The notes beneath the pieces are model-generated. The model was not told the DNA's origin, ran no database searches, and saw only the letters and a list, made by a program, of their open reading frames with translations. Positions 16,178 to 23,715 of a stretch of 27,351 nt of DNA are shown here, in pieces. The stretch's first letter is position 1; each line of letters opens with the position of its first letter. Source of the DNA: Deltaproteobacteria bacterium (lineage in GTDB: Bacteria > Myxococcota > Polyangia > Haliangiales > Haliangiaceae); assembly GCA_018262455.1 (NCBI GenBank), contig JAGSPR010000029.1, positions 1 to 27,351 of the forward strand. Reading direction: 5' to 3'. The position numbers were made by a program, and so were the translations under genes.

Positions 16178-16219
16178 CGATCGTCCGAGGCGTCAACCGT
16201 CGGGGTGATCGGTGGCCAG

Positions 16220-19081
16220 CTACGGGCGAGGAGACGGCTGGCTTCCCATCGGCAGCACCCCGAGGGACAGGATCGTCGGATCGTTGGACGGTGCGGCGCC
16301 GGCGGCCCGCAACTTCTCCCCGGTCTTCGGGTTGGTGACCACGAGGCCGATGGCGACGCCATCCTTCCAGTTGGTCGGCACGTTGAACGGGAAGCGCTCG
16401 CGGATGTAGTCGCCTTGCTTCCAGCGATCGGGTGGGTACGCGCCGTCCGCCGTGGCGCGCGCTGGGCCGCGGACCGTCGACGGCGGTGTCGGTTCGGTCA
16501 GCGGCGTCGCGACCGTGGCGGGCCACACCACGAACTGGAAGCGGTAGGGAAGGGTCGGCGGCTCGACGACGTGGAAATAGACGTGGAGCTCCGCCTTGGT
16601 GCCGGGTACCAGCGGCTTGCCGTCGGCGGGACCGATGCCGAGGATCTCGACCTTGCCGGTCATCGGCGGCGTGCTTGCCTCTCCCCCGATCATCTGACCC
16701 GTGGTCTTCACCGCGGGGGTGGGCGGGTCGTGCAGGATGACGTCGGACATCTGACGGTACGCTTGGTTGAACAGCGGGTCGCGCGTGTACATCACGCGCG
16801 ACATCCAGAGCTCGAGCGCGCGCTTCATGACCGCGAGCTCCGGTGGGTCCTTCGGTGCGAGGTTCACCTTCTCGAGGAAGTCCGTGGTCTGGTCGTACAG
16901 CTCGTAGAGATTGCTGCTGAGGTTGAAGATCAGCCGCCAGTGCTCGGAGATCGCGGCGCGCTGCTTGCCCGGCGCGTTGGTCTCGGAGAACACGATCCGT
17001 TCATGGTCCTCCTTGCCGTAGAACAGCTGCGGCACGAGGCTGCGACCCTCCAGCGCCAGGTCGTCGATCGAGATGTGACAGAGCGCGGCGATCGTCGGCA
17101 CGATGTCGAGATTGGAGACGGCACCTCCGATCTCTCGCGGCTTGTTGTCGGGGATGAAGAAGATCATCGGCACATGGAGGAGCTCGCGATACAGCGCCGT
17201 TCCGTGGGTGCCGAGGGTCACGTTATGACCGGCTTCGCCCATGCTCTCGCCGTGATCGCTCGTGATGACGACGATCGTGTTGGCGTAACTCGGCAGCCGC
17301 ACCAGCTCGTCGAGCAGCCGGCCGACTTCTTGATCGGTCCACTTGAGCTCGGCGTCGTAGAGGTCGGGATCCGACGAGCCGTAGTCGACGACGTCGGGGT
17401 GGGCCATGTAGTGGCCGTGGGGATCGATGTAATGCGCCCACAGAAACCACTTCTTGCCCTGCTGGCGTGAGATCCAGGCGAGCGCGTGGTCGGTGATCTT
17501 GTCTGCGACGATCCGGTTCGGATCGGCGACGCGACCGATCGAGTTGTCATAGTCCTCCGGCTCGACCCCCTGCTCGAAGCCCCAGCCGGTCCACCACTCG
17601 TGCGAGCCGATGACGCCGGTCTTGTAGCCGCCACGCCGCATGATCTCCATGAGCGTGGTGTTCTCGGGGAGGATCCCCGGAGGCGTGCCGGCCGGGCGCT
17701 TCTCGTCGAGGGCGATGCCCGAGTGGAAGTACTTCGAGGTCAGGATCGCCGGGATCGAGGCCATCGTCCCGGCGGACGGGGCCTGCGTGAACGTGAACGA
17801 GGTCGATTTCTTCACGAGCTGCGCCAGCCGGGGCGTCGTGTCGCGCTTCCTGGGGCCGGTGGCGTAGCCGCCGAACGTGGTGTGGTCGTAGCGAACGGTA
17901 TCGACCGTGAGGAACAGGATGTTCCAGTCGCGCTTGAACTGATCGGGCACCGGCATCGTCGGGCCACTCGGTACGGCGAGCGAGGCGAGCGAGAAGTCGT
18001 GGCCATCGCAGTTCTGATCGATGCCGTCATCGGGGAGGTCGACTGCATCGCCAGGGTGGGTCTTGCCGTCGAACGGATCGCAGTCGCCCTCGCCGAGCAG
18101 CGACCCATAGCCGTCGCGGTCGACGTCGTTCATCACGCGGACGAGGCCGATCAGCTTGTCGAGGGCCGGTGACGCCGTGATCGCGAGGTACTTCGTCTCG
18201 GGCTCGGCGCCCCAGGACAGCAGCGTCACCATCACGAGGCCGCAGGCGGCCAGGGCGAGCGTCAGGGCGGTCCGGCGACGCGCACGCACGTTCGGCTGCA
18301 GCCGGGGCCGCATCGGAGCGAGCGAGTAGCGGCGCAAGGCGAACCCCATCCCGAGGACGACGACGACGGCACTGACGACGAGCCGGACCGGCAGGTACCC
18401 GCGGGTCACCGGGACCAGGGTCCAGCACGCGACCAGTCCGCCTGCGACGAGTCCGGCGAGGGCGATGCCCGCGGCCCGCCAGCGCCCGAACGGGTTGCCG
18501 ACCCCGAGCCCGGTGAACGTGCGGGCCGCGACCTCGGCCGCCATGCCCAGGGCCCGGTAGAGCGGCCAGGCACCCGCCGCGATCCCGAGCCCCGCCAGGG
18601 CCACCAGCGTCGCGGTGAGCTGGGGCTCCTTGAAGCTGGTGATCGCCCAGGCGGCCGCTCGCTGGAGCGTGAGCAGGACCGCCAGCGATGTGCCCACGGC
18701 CCCCCACAGCTTCGGCACGCCGGCGCGGACCCGGTGGCGGAGCGGGGAGACGGCGAACCAGCCCGGACCGAGGCCGCCACCTGCGTCGAGCCGCGCATCG
18801 ACGAGCCGGGCCCCGATGGCGAGCGCGGCCAGGCCGAGCGCCAGCACGAGCCAGAGCACCAGGCTGAGGGTCACCGTGAGCGGCACGAGCCGGAGCAGGC
18901 TCGTCGCGGTGGGGGCTCCGGCATAGGCCCACACCGTGATCGCGTATTCGATCGGCGCGAACGCGAGCGCCCCGCCGGTCGCCATCGCGATCGCGCGGCC
19001 GACATCGGCCGTCACACCATCGCGCAGGTTGCGGTAGCCGGGGATCGACAGCAACACGATCGATCCGGTGGTATCACGCAT
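16220..19081 (-). CDS. Membrane-anchored alkaline-phosphatase-superfamily (sulfatase-like) enzyme with MopE-like insert
   Basis: About 953 residues. The N-terminal 295 residues contain about six to seven membrane helices. Residues about 318-362 are an Asp-rich metal-binding segment of the MopE type (DVDRDGYGS, EGDCDPFDG, DDGIDQNCDGHD). The sulfatase-fold domain spans about 385-735, with metal residues in LFLTVDTVRYDH (Asp394) and TSDHG (Asp609, His610) and with GTHG (His626). At the nucleophile position where sulfatases have C-x-P-S-R, this protein reads TMASI (Thr439). A formylglycine sulfatase is therefore unlikely, and a Thr-based phospho-transferase or hydrolase acting on an envelope glycan or lipid is more plausible. 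The last about 190 residues are a beta-rich domain. ATG 19081 lies only 11 bp from the opposite gene's start; GTG 19015 or ATG 18985 are alternatives. Confidence 0.88.
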   Translation of the reverse strand: MRDTTGSIVLLSIPGYRNLRDGVTADVGRAIAMATGGALAFAPIEYAITVWAYAGAPTATSLLRLVPLTVTLSLVLWLVLALGLAALAIGARLVDARLDAGGGLGPGWFAVSPLRHRVRAGVPKLWGAVGTSLAVLLTLQRAAAWAITSFKEPQLTATLVALAGLGIAAGAWPLYRALGMAAEVAARTFTGLGVGNPFGRWRAAGIALAGLVAGGLVACWTLVPVTRGYLPVRLVVSAVVVVLGMGFALRRYSLAPMRPRLQPNVRARRRTALTLALAACGLVMVTLLSWGAEPETKYLAITASPALDKLIGLVRVMNDVDRDGYGSLLGEGDCDPFDGKTHPGDAVDLPDDGIDQNCDGHDFSLASLAVPSGPTMPVPDQFKRDWNILFLTVDTVRYDHTTFGGYATGPRKRDTTPRLAQLVKKSTSFTFTQAPSAGTMASIPAILTSKYFHSGIALDEKRPAGTPPGILPENTTLMEIMRRGGYKTGVIGSHEWWTGWGFEQGVEPEDYDNSIGRVADPNRIVADKITDHALAWISRQQGKKWFLWAHYIDPHGHYMAHPDVVDYGSSDPDLYDAELKWTDQEVGRLLDELVRLPSYANTIVVITSDHGESMGEAGHNVTLGTHGTALYRELLHVPMIFFIPDNKPREIGGAVSNLDIVPTIAALCHISIDDLALEGRSLVPQLFYGKEDHERIVFSETNAPGKQRAAISEHWRLIFNLSSNLYELYDQTTDFLEKVNLAPKDPPELAVMKRALELWMSRVMYTRDPLFNQAYRQMSDVILHDPPTPAVKTTGQMIGGEASTPPMTGKVEILGIGPADGKPLVPGTKAELHVYFHVVEPPTLPYRFQFVVWPATVATPLTEPTPPSTVRGPARATADGAYPPDRWKQGDYIRERFPFNVPTNWKDGVAIGLVVTNPKTGEKLRAAGAAPSNDPTILSLGVLPMGSQPSPRP

Positions 19082-19092
19082 CTACACGGGAG

Positions 19093-20652
19093 ATGGTCGC
19101 TCAATCGCCGATCCGGGGGTTTCTCGCACGTCACGGATGGCTCGTCGCGATCGCGGTGACGTACCTCTACGCGTTTCCGTACTTCCCGAAGATCCACAGC
19201 GCGAACGAGCTGCCGCGCGTCTATCTCGTGAAGGCGATCGCCGATGACCACGGGTTCGCCATCGACGGGGGCGTCGCCCGGTGGGGCGCCACGGCCGACG
19301 TGTCGCCCTCGGGCAACCACGTGTATTCGAACAAGGCGCCGGGATCTTCGATGCTCGCCGCGCCGGCGTACCTCGCGATCCGGGTCGTGGTGGGAGAGCC
19401 GAGCCTCACCACCTCGGTGTGGATCTCGCGGGTGTTCGCCGGGATCGTGCCGATGCTGGTGTTCCTGCTGCTGATGTACGGGTTCCTCGCGCGCTGGGTC
19501 CCCGACGTCGCGCTCCGTCAGCTCGTCCTCGTTGCCTACGCGTTCGGCTCGATGGCGATGACGTACTCGATGCTGTTCTACTCGCACCAGCTCGGGGCCG
19601 TGTGCATCGCGAGCGCGTGGATCCTCGCGCTCGACGTCGCGGACCGCCGCCGGGGGCTTCGCGCGATGGCGGCGGCGGGCGCGCTCGCCGGTTCGGCCGC
19701 CCTCGTGGACTACCAGGCCGTGTTCGCGGCCGTGCCGATCGCCGTGCACGTGATCGTGAAGCTGCGCGGCTGGCCGGGCCGAGAGCTCGCGCGCGTCGTC
19801 GCGGTCGCGAGCATCGCTGCGGCGATCCCGATCGCGATCCTGCTCGCGTACCACGCGATCTGCTTCGGTAGCCCATGGCGCACTGGCTATGACGCCTCCG
19901 TGGTGTTCGCCGCCAACCACCAGCAAGGCTTTCTGGGGCTGACCGAGCTGCGGTGGGAGGCGTTCTACGGCTCGATGGTGAAGATCGACAACGGCCTCAT
20001 CACGCTCGCGCCGTGGCTGCTGCTCGCGATCCCCGGCGCGATCCTGCTCGCGCTCGGGCTCCACGCCCCGACCAGGGAGCAGCAAGCCAGGGCGGCGGAT
20101 CGCGGCACCGCGATCGTCGCGGTCTCGATCATCGTGATCTATGTGCTGTTCATCTCGGCGATCAACTTCTGGCGCGGCGGCTGGGGCGTTGGTCCTCGCT
20201 ACATCACGGCGATGCTGCCGTTCACGCTGCCGCTCGTCGCCGCGACGCTCGCCATGCTCCGCCGGTACCCGGTCGCGATCGGCGCGGCGGCGGGGCTCAT
20301 CGTCGTCGGGGTCGTGATCTATACGCTGTCGTCGCTGACGTTCCCGTACTGGCCTGACAGCATGCAACACCCGCTCTACGACGTGACGTTCCGGATGCTG
20401 CGAGAGGACCTGGTGGCGCCGAACGTCGCGAGTGCGTGCGGGGTCGCCGGTGTGCTCGGCATCGTGCCGGTGCTGGCCCTCGTCGGATTCGTGGTCGGGC
20501 GCGCGATCCAGCGCTGCGCCGGCTGGCGCGGCCTCGCGATCGCGGGCGTGGTCGGTGTGCTGGTGCTCGCGGGCTACGGGCTGTTGCCGCATGGCGGGCC
20601 GGGCGCAGATCGCGGGTTCCGCAACGTCCGGGCCGCGGTGGTCGACCTGTGA
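19093..20652 (+). CDS. Polytopic membrane protein, GT-C glycosyltransferase-like
   Basis: 519 residues with about twelve hydrophobic helices spread over the whole length. A first helix (about 15-33) is followed by an outside loop with polar and aromatic residues (SANELPRVYLVKAI, SPSGNHVYSNKAPG). This layout is typical of GT-C/PMT-like transferases that use polyprenyl-phosphate sugars, and SNKAPGSSMLA resembles the loop seen in such proteins. I cannot identify a substrate and no catalytic DE or DD motif is certain. The neighbouring sulfatase-like protein points to envelope polysaccharide work. ATG 19093 has GGGAG directly against it with no spacing, so the start is doubtful; GTG 19159 is the next candidate. 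The next gene starts 12 bp after the stop. Confidence 0.72.
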   Translation: MVAQSPIRGFLARHGWLVAIAVTYLYAFPYFPKIHSANELPRVYLVKAIADDHGFAIDGGVARWGATADVSPSGNHVYSNKAPGSSMLAAPAYLAIRVVVGEPSLTTSVWISRVFAGIVPMLVFLLLMYGFLARWVPDVALRQLVLVAYAFGSMAMTYSMLFYSHQLGAVCIASAWILALDVADRRRGLRAMAAAGALAGSAALVDYQAVFAAVPIAVHVIVKLRGWPGRELARVVAVASIAAAIPIAILLAYHAICFGSPWRTGYDASVVFAANHQQGFLGLTELRWEAFYGSMVKIDNGLITLAPWLLLAIPGAILLALGLHAPTREQQARAADRGTAIVAVSIIVIYVLFISAINFWRGGWGVGPRYITAMLPFTLPLVAATLAMLRRYPVAIGAAAGLIVVGVVIYTLSSLTFPYWPDSMQHPLYDVTFRMLREDLVAPNVASACGVAGVLGIVPVLALVGFVVGRAIQRCAGWRGLAIAGVVGVLVLAGYGLLPHGGPGADRGFRNVRAAVVDL

Positions 20653-20664
20653 TAGGACGACGCG

Positions 20665-21771
20665 GTGATTGCACGAGCGGCAAAGCCGCGAGGACCGGGA
20701 TGGCAACGCAAGAGCGAAGCTCTTGCTGGCCTTGGAGTGCTGCTGATCGCGGTCGTGGCCTCCGGGTGCGGGGGCAAGAAACGGACGCCGCAGGCTCACG
20801 AGGACGCCGGCGTCGCGGTGATCAGCGGCGGCGGTAGCGGTAGCGGTAGCGGTAGCGGTAGCACGGGCGCGTCGGGGAGCGCGTCCGTCCAGGTCGCCGG
20901 TGCGTTCGACCAGAAGTGCGTCGCCGGCGATCTCGAGGCGTGCCGGAACCTCGCCGTCATGTACACCGAGGGCGTCGGGGTGCAGAGGGACGAACGCCGG
21001 GCCGCGGCGCTGTTCGCCCAGGCGTGCAACGGTGGGCTGCTCGCAGGATGCAACCACCTGGCGCTGGTGCTCGCGGAGGGCCTCGGTTCGCCCAAGGACG
21101 TGGCGAAGGCGGTCGAGCTCTATCAGCGCGCGTGTGACGGCGGATACGGCCTGGCCTGTCGCAACCTCGGCCTCCTGCTGCGCGACGGACGCGGTATCGA
21201 CAAGGATCTCGCGCGCGCCGAGAGGCTGCTCGACAAGGCGTGCAAGGCGGGCACGCCGTTCGGATGTACGAATGCCGGCGATCTCGATCGGATGCTCGTC
21301 GCCTCGCAGGATCGGGCACCGCGTCTCAAGAAGATGATCGATCACTACAAGCTCGGCTGCGACGGCGGCGACCCGATCGGCTGTCGCTACATCGGCATCG
21401 CATACCTCGAGGGCACCGGTCTGCCGAAGAGCGCGAGCGCGGCGTCGGTGTGGCTCGAGCGTGGATGTGTGGCGAAGCCGAGCGCGGCGGGCAAGGGCGC
21501 TGCCTCCGGCGCGGCGGCTGGCGTTGGAATGACGGACGCCGTGGCGTGCCGCGTGCTCGGCATGATGAAGGTCCAGGGTGTCGGGGGCACGCGCGACGTC
21601 GAACACGGCAGACAAGCGCTGCAGCTCGCGTGCGACCGCCACGATGACGAAGCCTGCAAGGCACTCGCGGCCGTCTCCCAGGTGTCGGACTCCCGCGACG
21701 CAGGCGTTCCCGTGGTGCCATCGAGCACGGCCGGGGACGCTGGACCGAATTCACCATCCGCCCCTCGTTGA
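20665..21771 (+). CDS. Sel1-repeat lipoprotein with C-x7-C paired cysteines
   Basis: 368 residues from GTG 20665 (AGGA at 20653-20656 upstream). A basic N-region and a hydrophobic core end in the lipobox VASGC (Cys35), so it should be a lipoprotein. A Gly-Ser linker (about 54-66) follows, encoded by a 6-bp DNA repeat. Then come Sel1/TPR-like repeats (about 80-345), with units such as GVGVQRDERRAAALFAQACN and GLGSPKDVAKAVELYQRAC. Six intact C-x7-C pairs occur (for example CNGGLLAGC, CDGGYGLAC, CKAGTPFGC), as in Helicobacter Hcp proteins, where they form a disulfide per repeat. A seventh pair is interrupted by a Gly/Ala-rich insert (about residues 272-290). The function is probably protein or glycan binding in the envelope; no enzyme motif is seen. 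Confidence 0.88.
   Translation: MIARAAKPRGPGWQRKSEALAGLGVLLIAVVASGCGGKKRTPQAHEDAGVAVISGGGSGSGSGSGSTGASGSASVQVAGAFDQKCVAGDLEACRNLAVMYTEGVGVQRDERRAAALFAQACNGGLLAGCNHLALVLAEGLGSPKDVAKAVELYQRACDGGYGLACRNLGLLLRDGRGIDKDLARAERLLDKACKAGTPFGCTNAGDLDRMLVASQDRAPRLKKMIDHYKLGCDGGDPIGCRYIGIAYLEGTGLPKSASAASVWLERGCVAKPSAAGKGAASGAAAGVGMTDAVACRVLGMMKVQGVGGTRDVEHGRQALQLACDRHDDEACKALAAVSQVSDSRDAGVPVVPSSTAGDAGPNSPSAPR
20677..20726 (+). other. Two perfect hairpins within the first codons of the Sel1 lipoprotein gene
   Basis: GCGGC-AAA-GCCGC (20677-20689) and GCAAGAGC-GAA-GCTCTTGC (20708-20726) are perfect stems of 5 and 8 bp, each with a 3-nt loop. They lie 10 and 41 nt after the GTG start codon, in the region for the unusually long signal-peptide N-region. 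They could affect translation initiation, or may be an inserted small palindromic repeat. Confidence 0.45.
20833..20862 (+). repeat. In-frame hexanucleotide microsatellite (GGTAGC)5
   Basis: Five exact tandem copies of GGTAGC encode Gly-Ser repeats of the linker after the lipobox. The unit is a multiple of three, so gain or loss would change linker length without a frameshift. Confidence 0.9.
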
Positions 21772-21784
21772 CGGGTTCCTGACC

Positions 21785-21802
21785 CACTCCGGATCCGGAG
21801 TG
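21785..21802. terminator. 18-bp perfect palindrome after the Sel1 gene
   Basis: CACTCCGGATCCGGAGTG is fully self-complementary and begins 14 bp after the stop codon. As RNA it would fold a 7-bp stem with a GATC loop. No T-run follows. It could be a terminator for the Sel1 transcript, or a protein-binding palindrome belonging to the following region. Confidence 0.4.
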
Positions 21803-21909
21803 TAGCCCCCACATCCACATGTAGGAGCCCCCGGCATTCTTGTGACACCCTGCGTAAACCATTGAAGAGGGGTCGCTCCCGGCCAACCCTCCGACGCCGG
21901 GATCACAAG

Positions 21910-21918
21910 TTATCCACA
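21910..21918 (+). promoter_or_regulatory. Perfect DnaA box
   Basis: TTATCCACA is identical to the high-affinity DnaA-binding consensus. Such an AT-containing 9-mer is rare by chance in this GC-rich DNA. An ACATCCACA (21811-21819) nearby matches 7 of 9. Confidence 0.6.
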
Positions 21919-21975
21919 CCTGGCCACCGGAGCCGCCGGGAGCCTTGTGATTCACTGGGTTAGGTCCGGATGGGT

Positions 21976-21984
21976 TGTGAATAA
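21976..21984 (-). promoter_or_regulatory. Near-perfect DnaA box, inverse orientation
   Basis: On the minus strand it reads TTATTCACA, 8 of 9 to TTATCCACA and matching TTATNCACA. It sits inside a small inverted repeat GGGTT-N6-AACCC and lies 57 bp from the first box. Confidence 0.5.
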
Positions 21985-22040
21985 CCCGGCCTTCCAGGGC
22001 AGTTGTCGACAGGGCAACCCACAGGTGGATCCTGTCCGGT

Positions 22041-22055
22041 GTCCGCGCTCCGGAC
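22041..22055. repeat. GTCCG-N5-CGGAC element, copy 1 (separate)
   Basis: A perfect dyad with arms GTCCG (22041-22045) and CGGAC (22051-22055) and spacer CGCTC. It lies 54 bp before the three-copy array and has the same arm and spacer length. Confidence 0.8.
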
Positions 22056-22094
22056 TGTGTCAGGGCGCACGGTACTGTAGGGCCCGGTGGGCGA

Positions 22095-22151
22095 GTCCGC
22101 TCACCGGACAGTCTCGTCCGTGGTTCGGACGGGTACGTCCGCTGGCCGGAC
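22095..22151. repeat. Array of three GTCCG-N5-CGGAC dyads at 21-bp period
   Basis: Copies lie at 22095-22109, 22116-22130 and 22137-22151, with spacers CTCAC, TGGTT and CTGGC. Arms are perfectly conserved while spacers and linkers vary. The start-to-start distance is exactly 21 bp twice, two turns of B-DNA, which places all sites on one face. This is the signature of binding sites for a dimeric protein or iterons of a replication or partition system. Confidence 0.85.
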
Positions 22152-22263
22152 GTTGATCGCGGCAGTTTGGCTCGGAAATGCCATTTTCTTGCCCGCGCCG
22201 AGTATTGATGCAAACCGGACGCGGATCAAAACCGCATATGGCAGCCATCCCGTCACCCGCGTG

Positions 22264-23715
22264 TCACGCACGCAACGAGCGGTACAGCTGCATGTACTCG
22301 TGTGCCGGCACGGTCCACGAGGAGTCGCGCGCCATCGCGGCTCGTCGAAGCGCCGTGAATGCGGCGCGATCTCGGAACATCCGCATCGCACGCTCGAGCG
22401 CCGCGAGCAGCTTGGGCGCCGATGCCGGCTCGAAGCGAAAGCCGGTTCCACGACCGTGTGCGAGCTCCGCATCACCGGGATCGATCACGGTATCGCGCAG
22501 GCCGCCGGCTGCGTGCACGATCGGGATCGATCCGTAGCGCATCGCGTACAGCTGGCCGAGCCCGCACGGTTCGAAGCGCGAGGGCATCACGAACAGGTCG
22601 CTGCCGCCGTAGATCCGGCGAGCGAACGCGCCATCGAAGCCGATCGTGGTCGAGACGTGGGCGTCGAACGTCTGCGCCAGCCAGCGGAACCGATCCTCGA
22701 GTCCGGGCTCGCCGGCCCCGAGCACCACGAGCCGGGCACCGAGGGCGGCGATCTCGGGCACGATGTCGGCGATGAGATCGAGCCCTTTCTGGCCCGTCAT
22801 CCGCGCGATCACCGCGACCAGCGGTTCGTGGTCGGCGAGTGGGAGCCCGACCTCCTCCGCGAGCGCGGTCCGGCACACGGCCTTGCCCGCCAGCGAGTCG
22901 CGCGAGAACGGCGCGGGCAGGGCGGAGTCATGCGCCGGATCCCAGGCCGCCGCATCGATGCCGTTGACGATCCCGACGAGGCGTTTGACGTCCCATCGCA
23001 AGAAGCCGTCGAGTACCTCGCCGCGCTCGGGCGTCAGGATCTCCTGCGCATACGTCGGGCTGACGGTCGTGGCAGCGTCGGCGACGGCGAGCCCGCCCTT
23101 GAGCAGCGAGACCTGATCGTAGAACTCGAGGAGCTTCACCGTGAACATCGACCACGGGATGCCGAGCTCCGTCATGGTGCTCTTGGGGTAGATGCCGCGA
23201 AACGCGAGGTTGTGGATCGTCGTCACGATCGCCGAGGGCAGTCCGGTGACGCGTGCGAAGATCGCGGCGGGGGCGCCCTGCCAGTCATGCACGTGCAGCA
23301 CCTCCGGTGGACCGCCGAGTAGCGCGTCGCCGGCCACGATTGCGGCCTTGCCGAGCGCGCCGAACCGGAGATGGTTGTCACCCCAATCGGCGGGGCCACC
23401 AGGACCGTAGAGGCCTCCCGATCGATCGTAGAGCGGCGCGCAGTCGAGGAAGCCATACCGCACGCGTCCGACGTCCGCGATCCGCAGCGCCGCCTCGAAC
23501 GTCGTCGATCCGAGCGTGAACGGCAGGGGAACGCCGCCATCGAGCGTGATGCCCTCGGCGTGGAGGCGTTCGGCCACGCCGCGGTACAGCGGCACGACCA
23601 CCGCCGCATCGAGGCCCAGCTCGGCCTGCGCCGCCGGAAGTCCCGCGACGACATCTGCGAGCCCGCCGGACTGCGCGAATGGCGCGACCTCGCTCGAGAC
23701 GTGGAGAACGCGCAC
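22264..23715 (-). CDS. glgA: Glycogen synthase (ADP-glucose-dependent, GT5)
   Basis: 483 residues, the usual length. It adds glucose from ADP-glucose to the non-reducing end of alpha-1,4-glucan in the cytoplasm. Family landmarks: N-terminal VLHVSSEVAPFAQSGGLADV, HVHDWQGA, TTIHNLAFRGIYP, VSPTYAQEI, NGIDAAAWDP, ARMTGQKGLDL with its lysine, and the donor-site SRFEPCGLGQLYAMRYG followed by AAGGLRDTV. The lysine of the K-x-G-G-L motif (Lys15 in E. coli), which contacts ADP-glucose, is Gln15 here. The GTG start shares its G with the last base of the glgC stop (TAGTG), so the two are translationally coupled. Confidence 0.96.
   Translation of the reverse strand: MRVLHVSSEVAPFAQSGGLADVVAGLPAAQAELGLDAAVVVPLYRGVAERLHAEGITLDGGVPLPFTLGSTTFEAALRIADVGRVRYGFLDCAPLYDRSGGLYGPGGPADWGDNHLRFGALGKAAIVAGDALLGGPPEVLHVHDWQGAPAAIFARVTGLPSAIVTTIHNLAFRGIYPKSTMTELGIPWSMFTVKLLEFYDQVSLLKGGLAVADAATTVSPTYAQEILTPERGEVLDGFLRWDVKRLVGIVNGIDAAAWDPAHDSALPAPFSRDSLAGKAVCRTALAEEVGLPLADHEPLVAVIARMTGQKGLDLIADIVPEIAALGARLVVLGAGEPGLEDRFRWLAQTFDAHVSTTIGFDGAFARRIYGGSDLFVMPSRFEPCGLGQLYAMRYGSIPIVHAAGGLRDTVIDPGDAELAHGRGTGFRFEPASAPKLLAALERAMRMFRDRAAFTALRRAAMARDSSWTVPAHEYMQLYRSLRA

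Larger units (their letters stand above)
21772..22263. other. 492-bp non-coding region between convergent genes with origin-like features
   Basis: No convincing gene: the short frames here lack coding-like composition. It lies between the stops of the Sel1 gene and glgA, so it is not needed as promoter for either. Contents in order: an 18-bp palindrome, a perfect DnaA box (21910), a near-perfect inverse DnaA box (21976), four GTCCG-N5-CGGAC elements (22041-22151), and a visibly more AT-rich stretch (about 22166-22240). Its base composition is clearly less GC-rich than the genes around it. Confidence 0.6.

Noticed and set aside
19012..21642. 876-residue minus-strand open frame opposite the GT-C-like and Sel1 genes
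   Set aside because: Its product is Arg/His/Asp-rich without motifs, while the opposite strand encodes clear membrane helices and Sel1 repeats.
22041..22151. CRISPR-like array
   Set aside because: Repeats are only 15 bp with 6-bp linkers, no cas genes are present, and spacers are far too short.
21947..22156. 69-residue plus-strand frame in the non-coding gap
   Set aside because: Covers the DnaA box and dyad array, lacks a ribosome-binding site, and does not look coding in composition.
22221..22235. Hairpin GCGG-N7-CCGC downstream of glgA as a terminator
   Set aside because: Only a 4-bp stem, about 30 bp past the stop, with no T-run on the glgA strand.
22087..23322. 411-residue plus-strand open frame starting in the dyad array and running antisense to glgA
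   Set aside because: No family features; glgA is certain on the other strand. It could at most mark an antisense transcript, for which there is no evidence.
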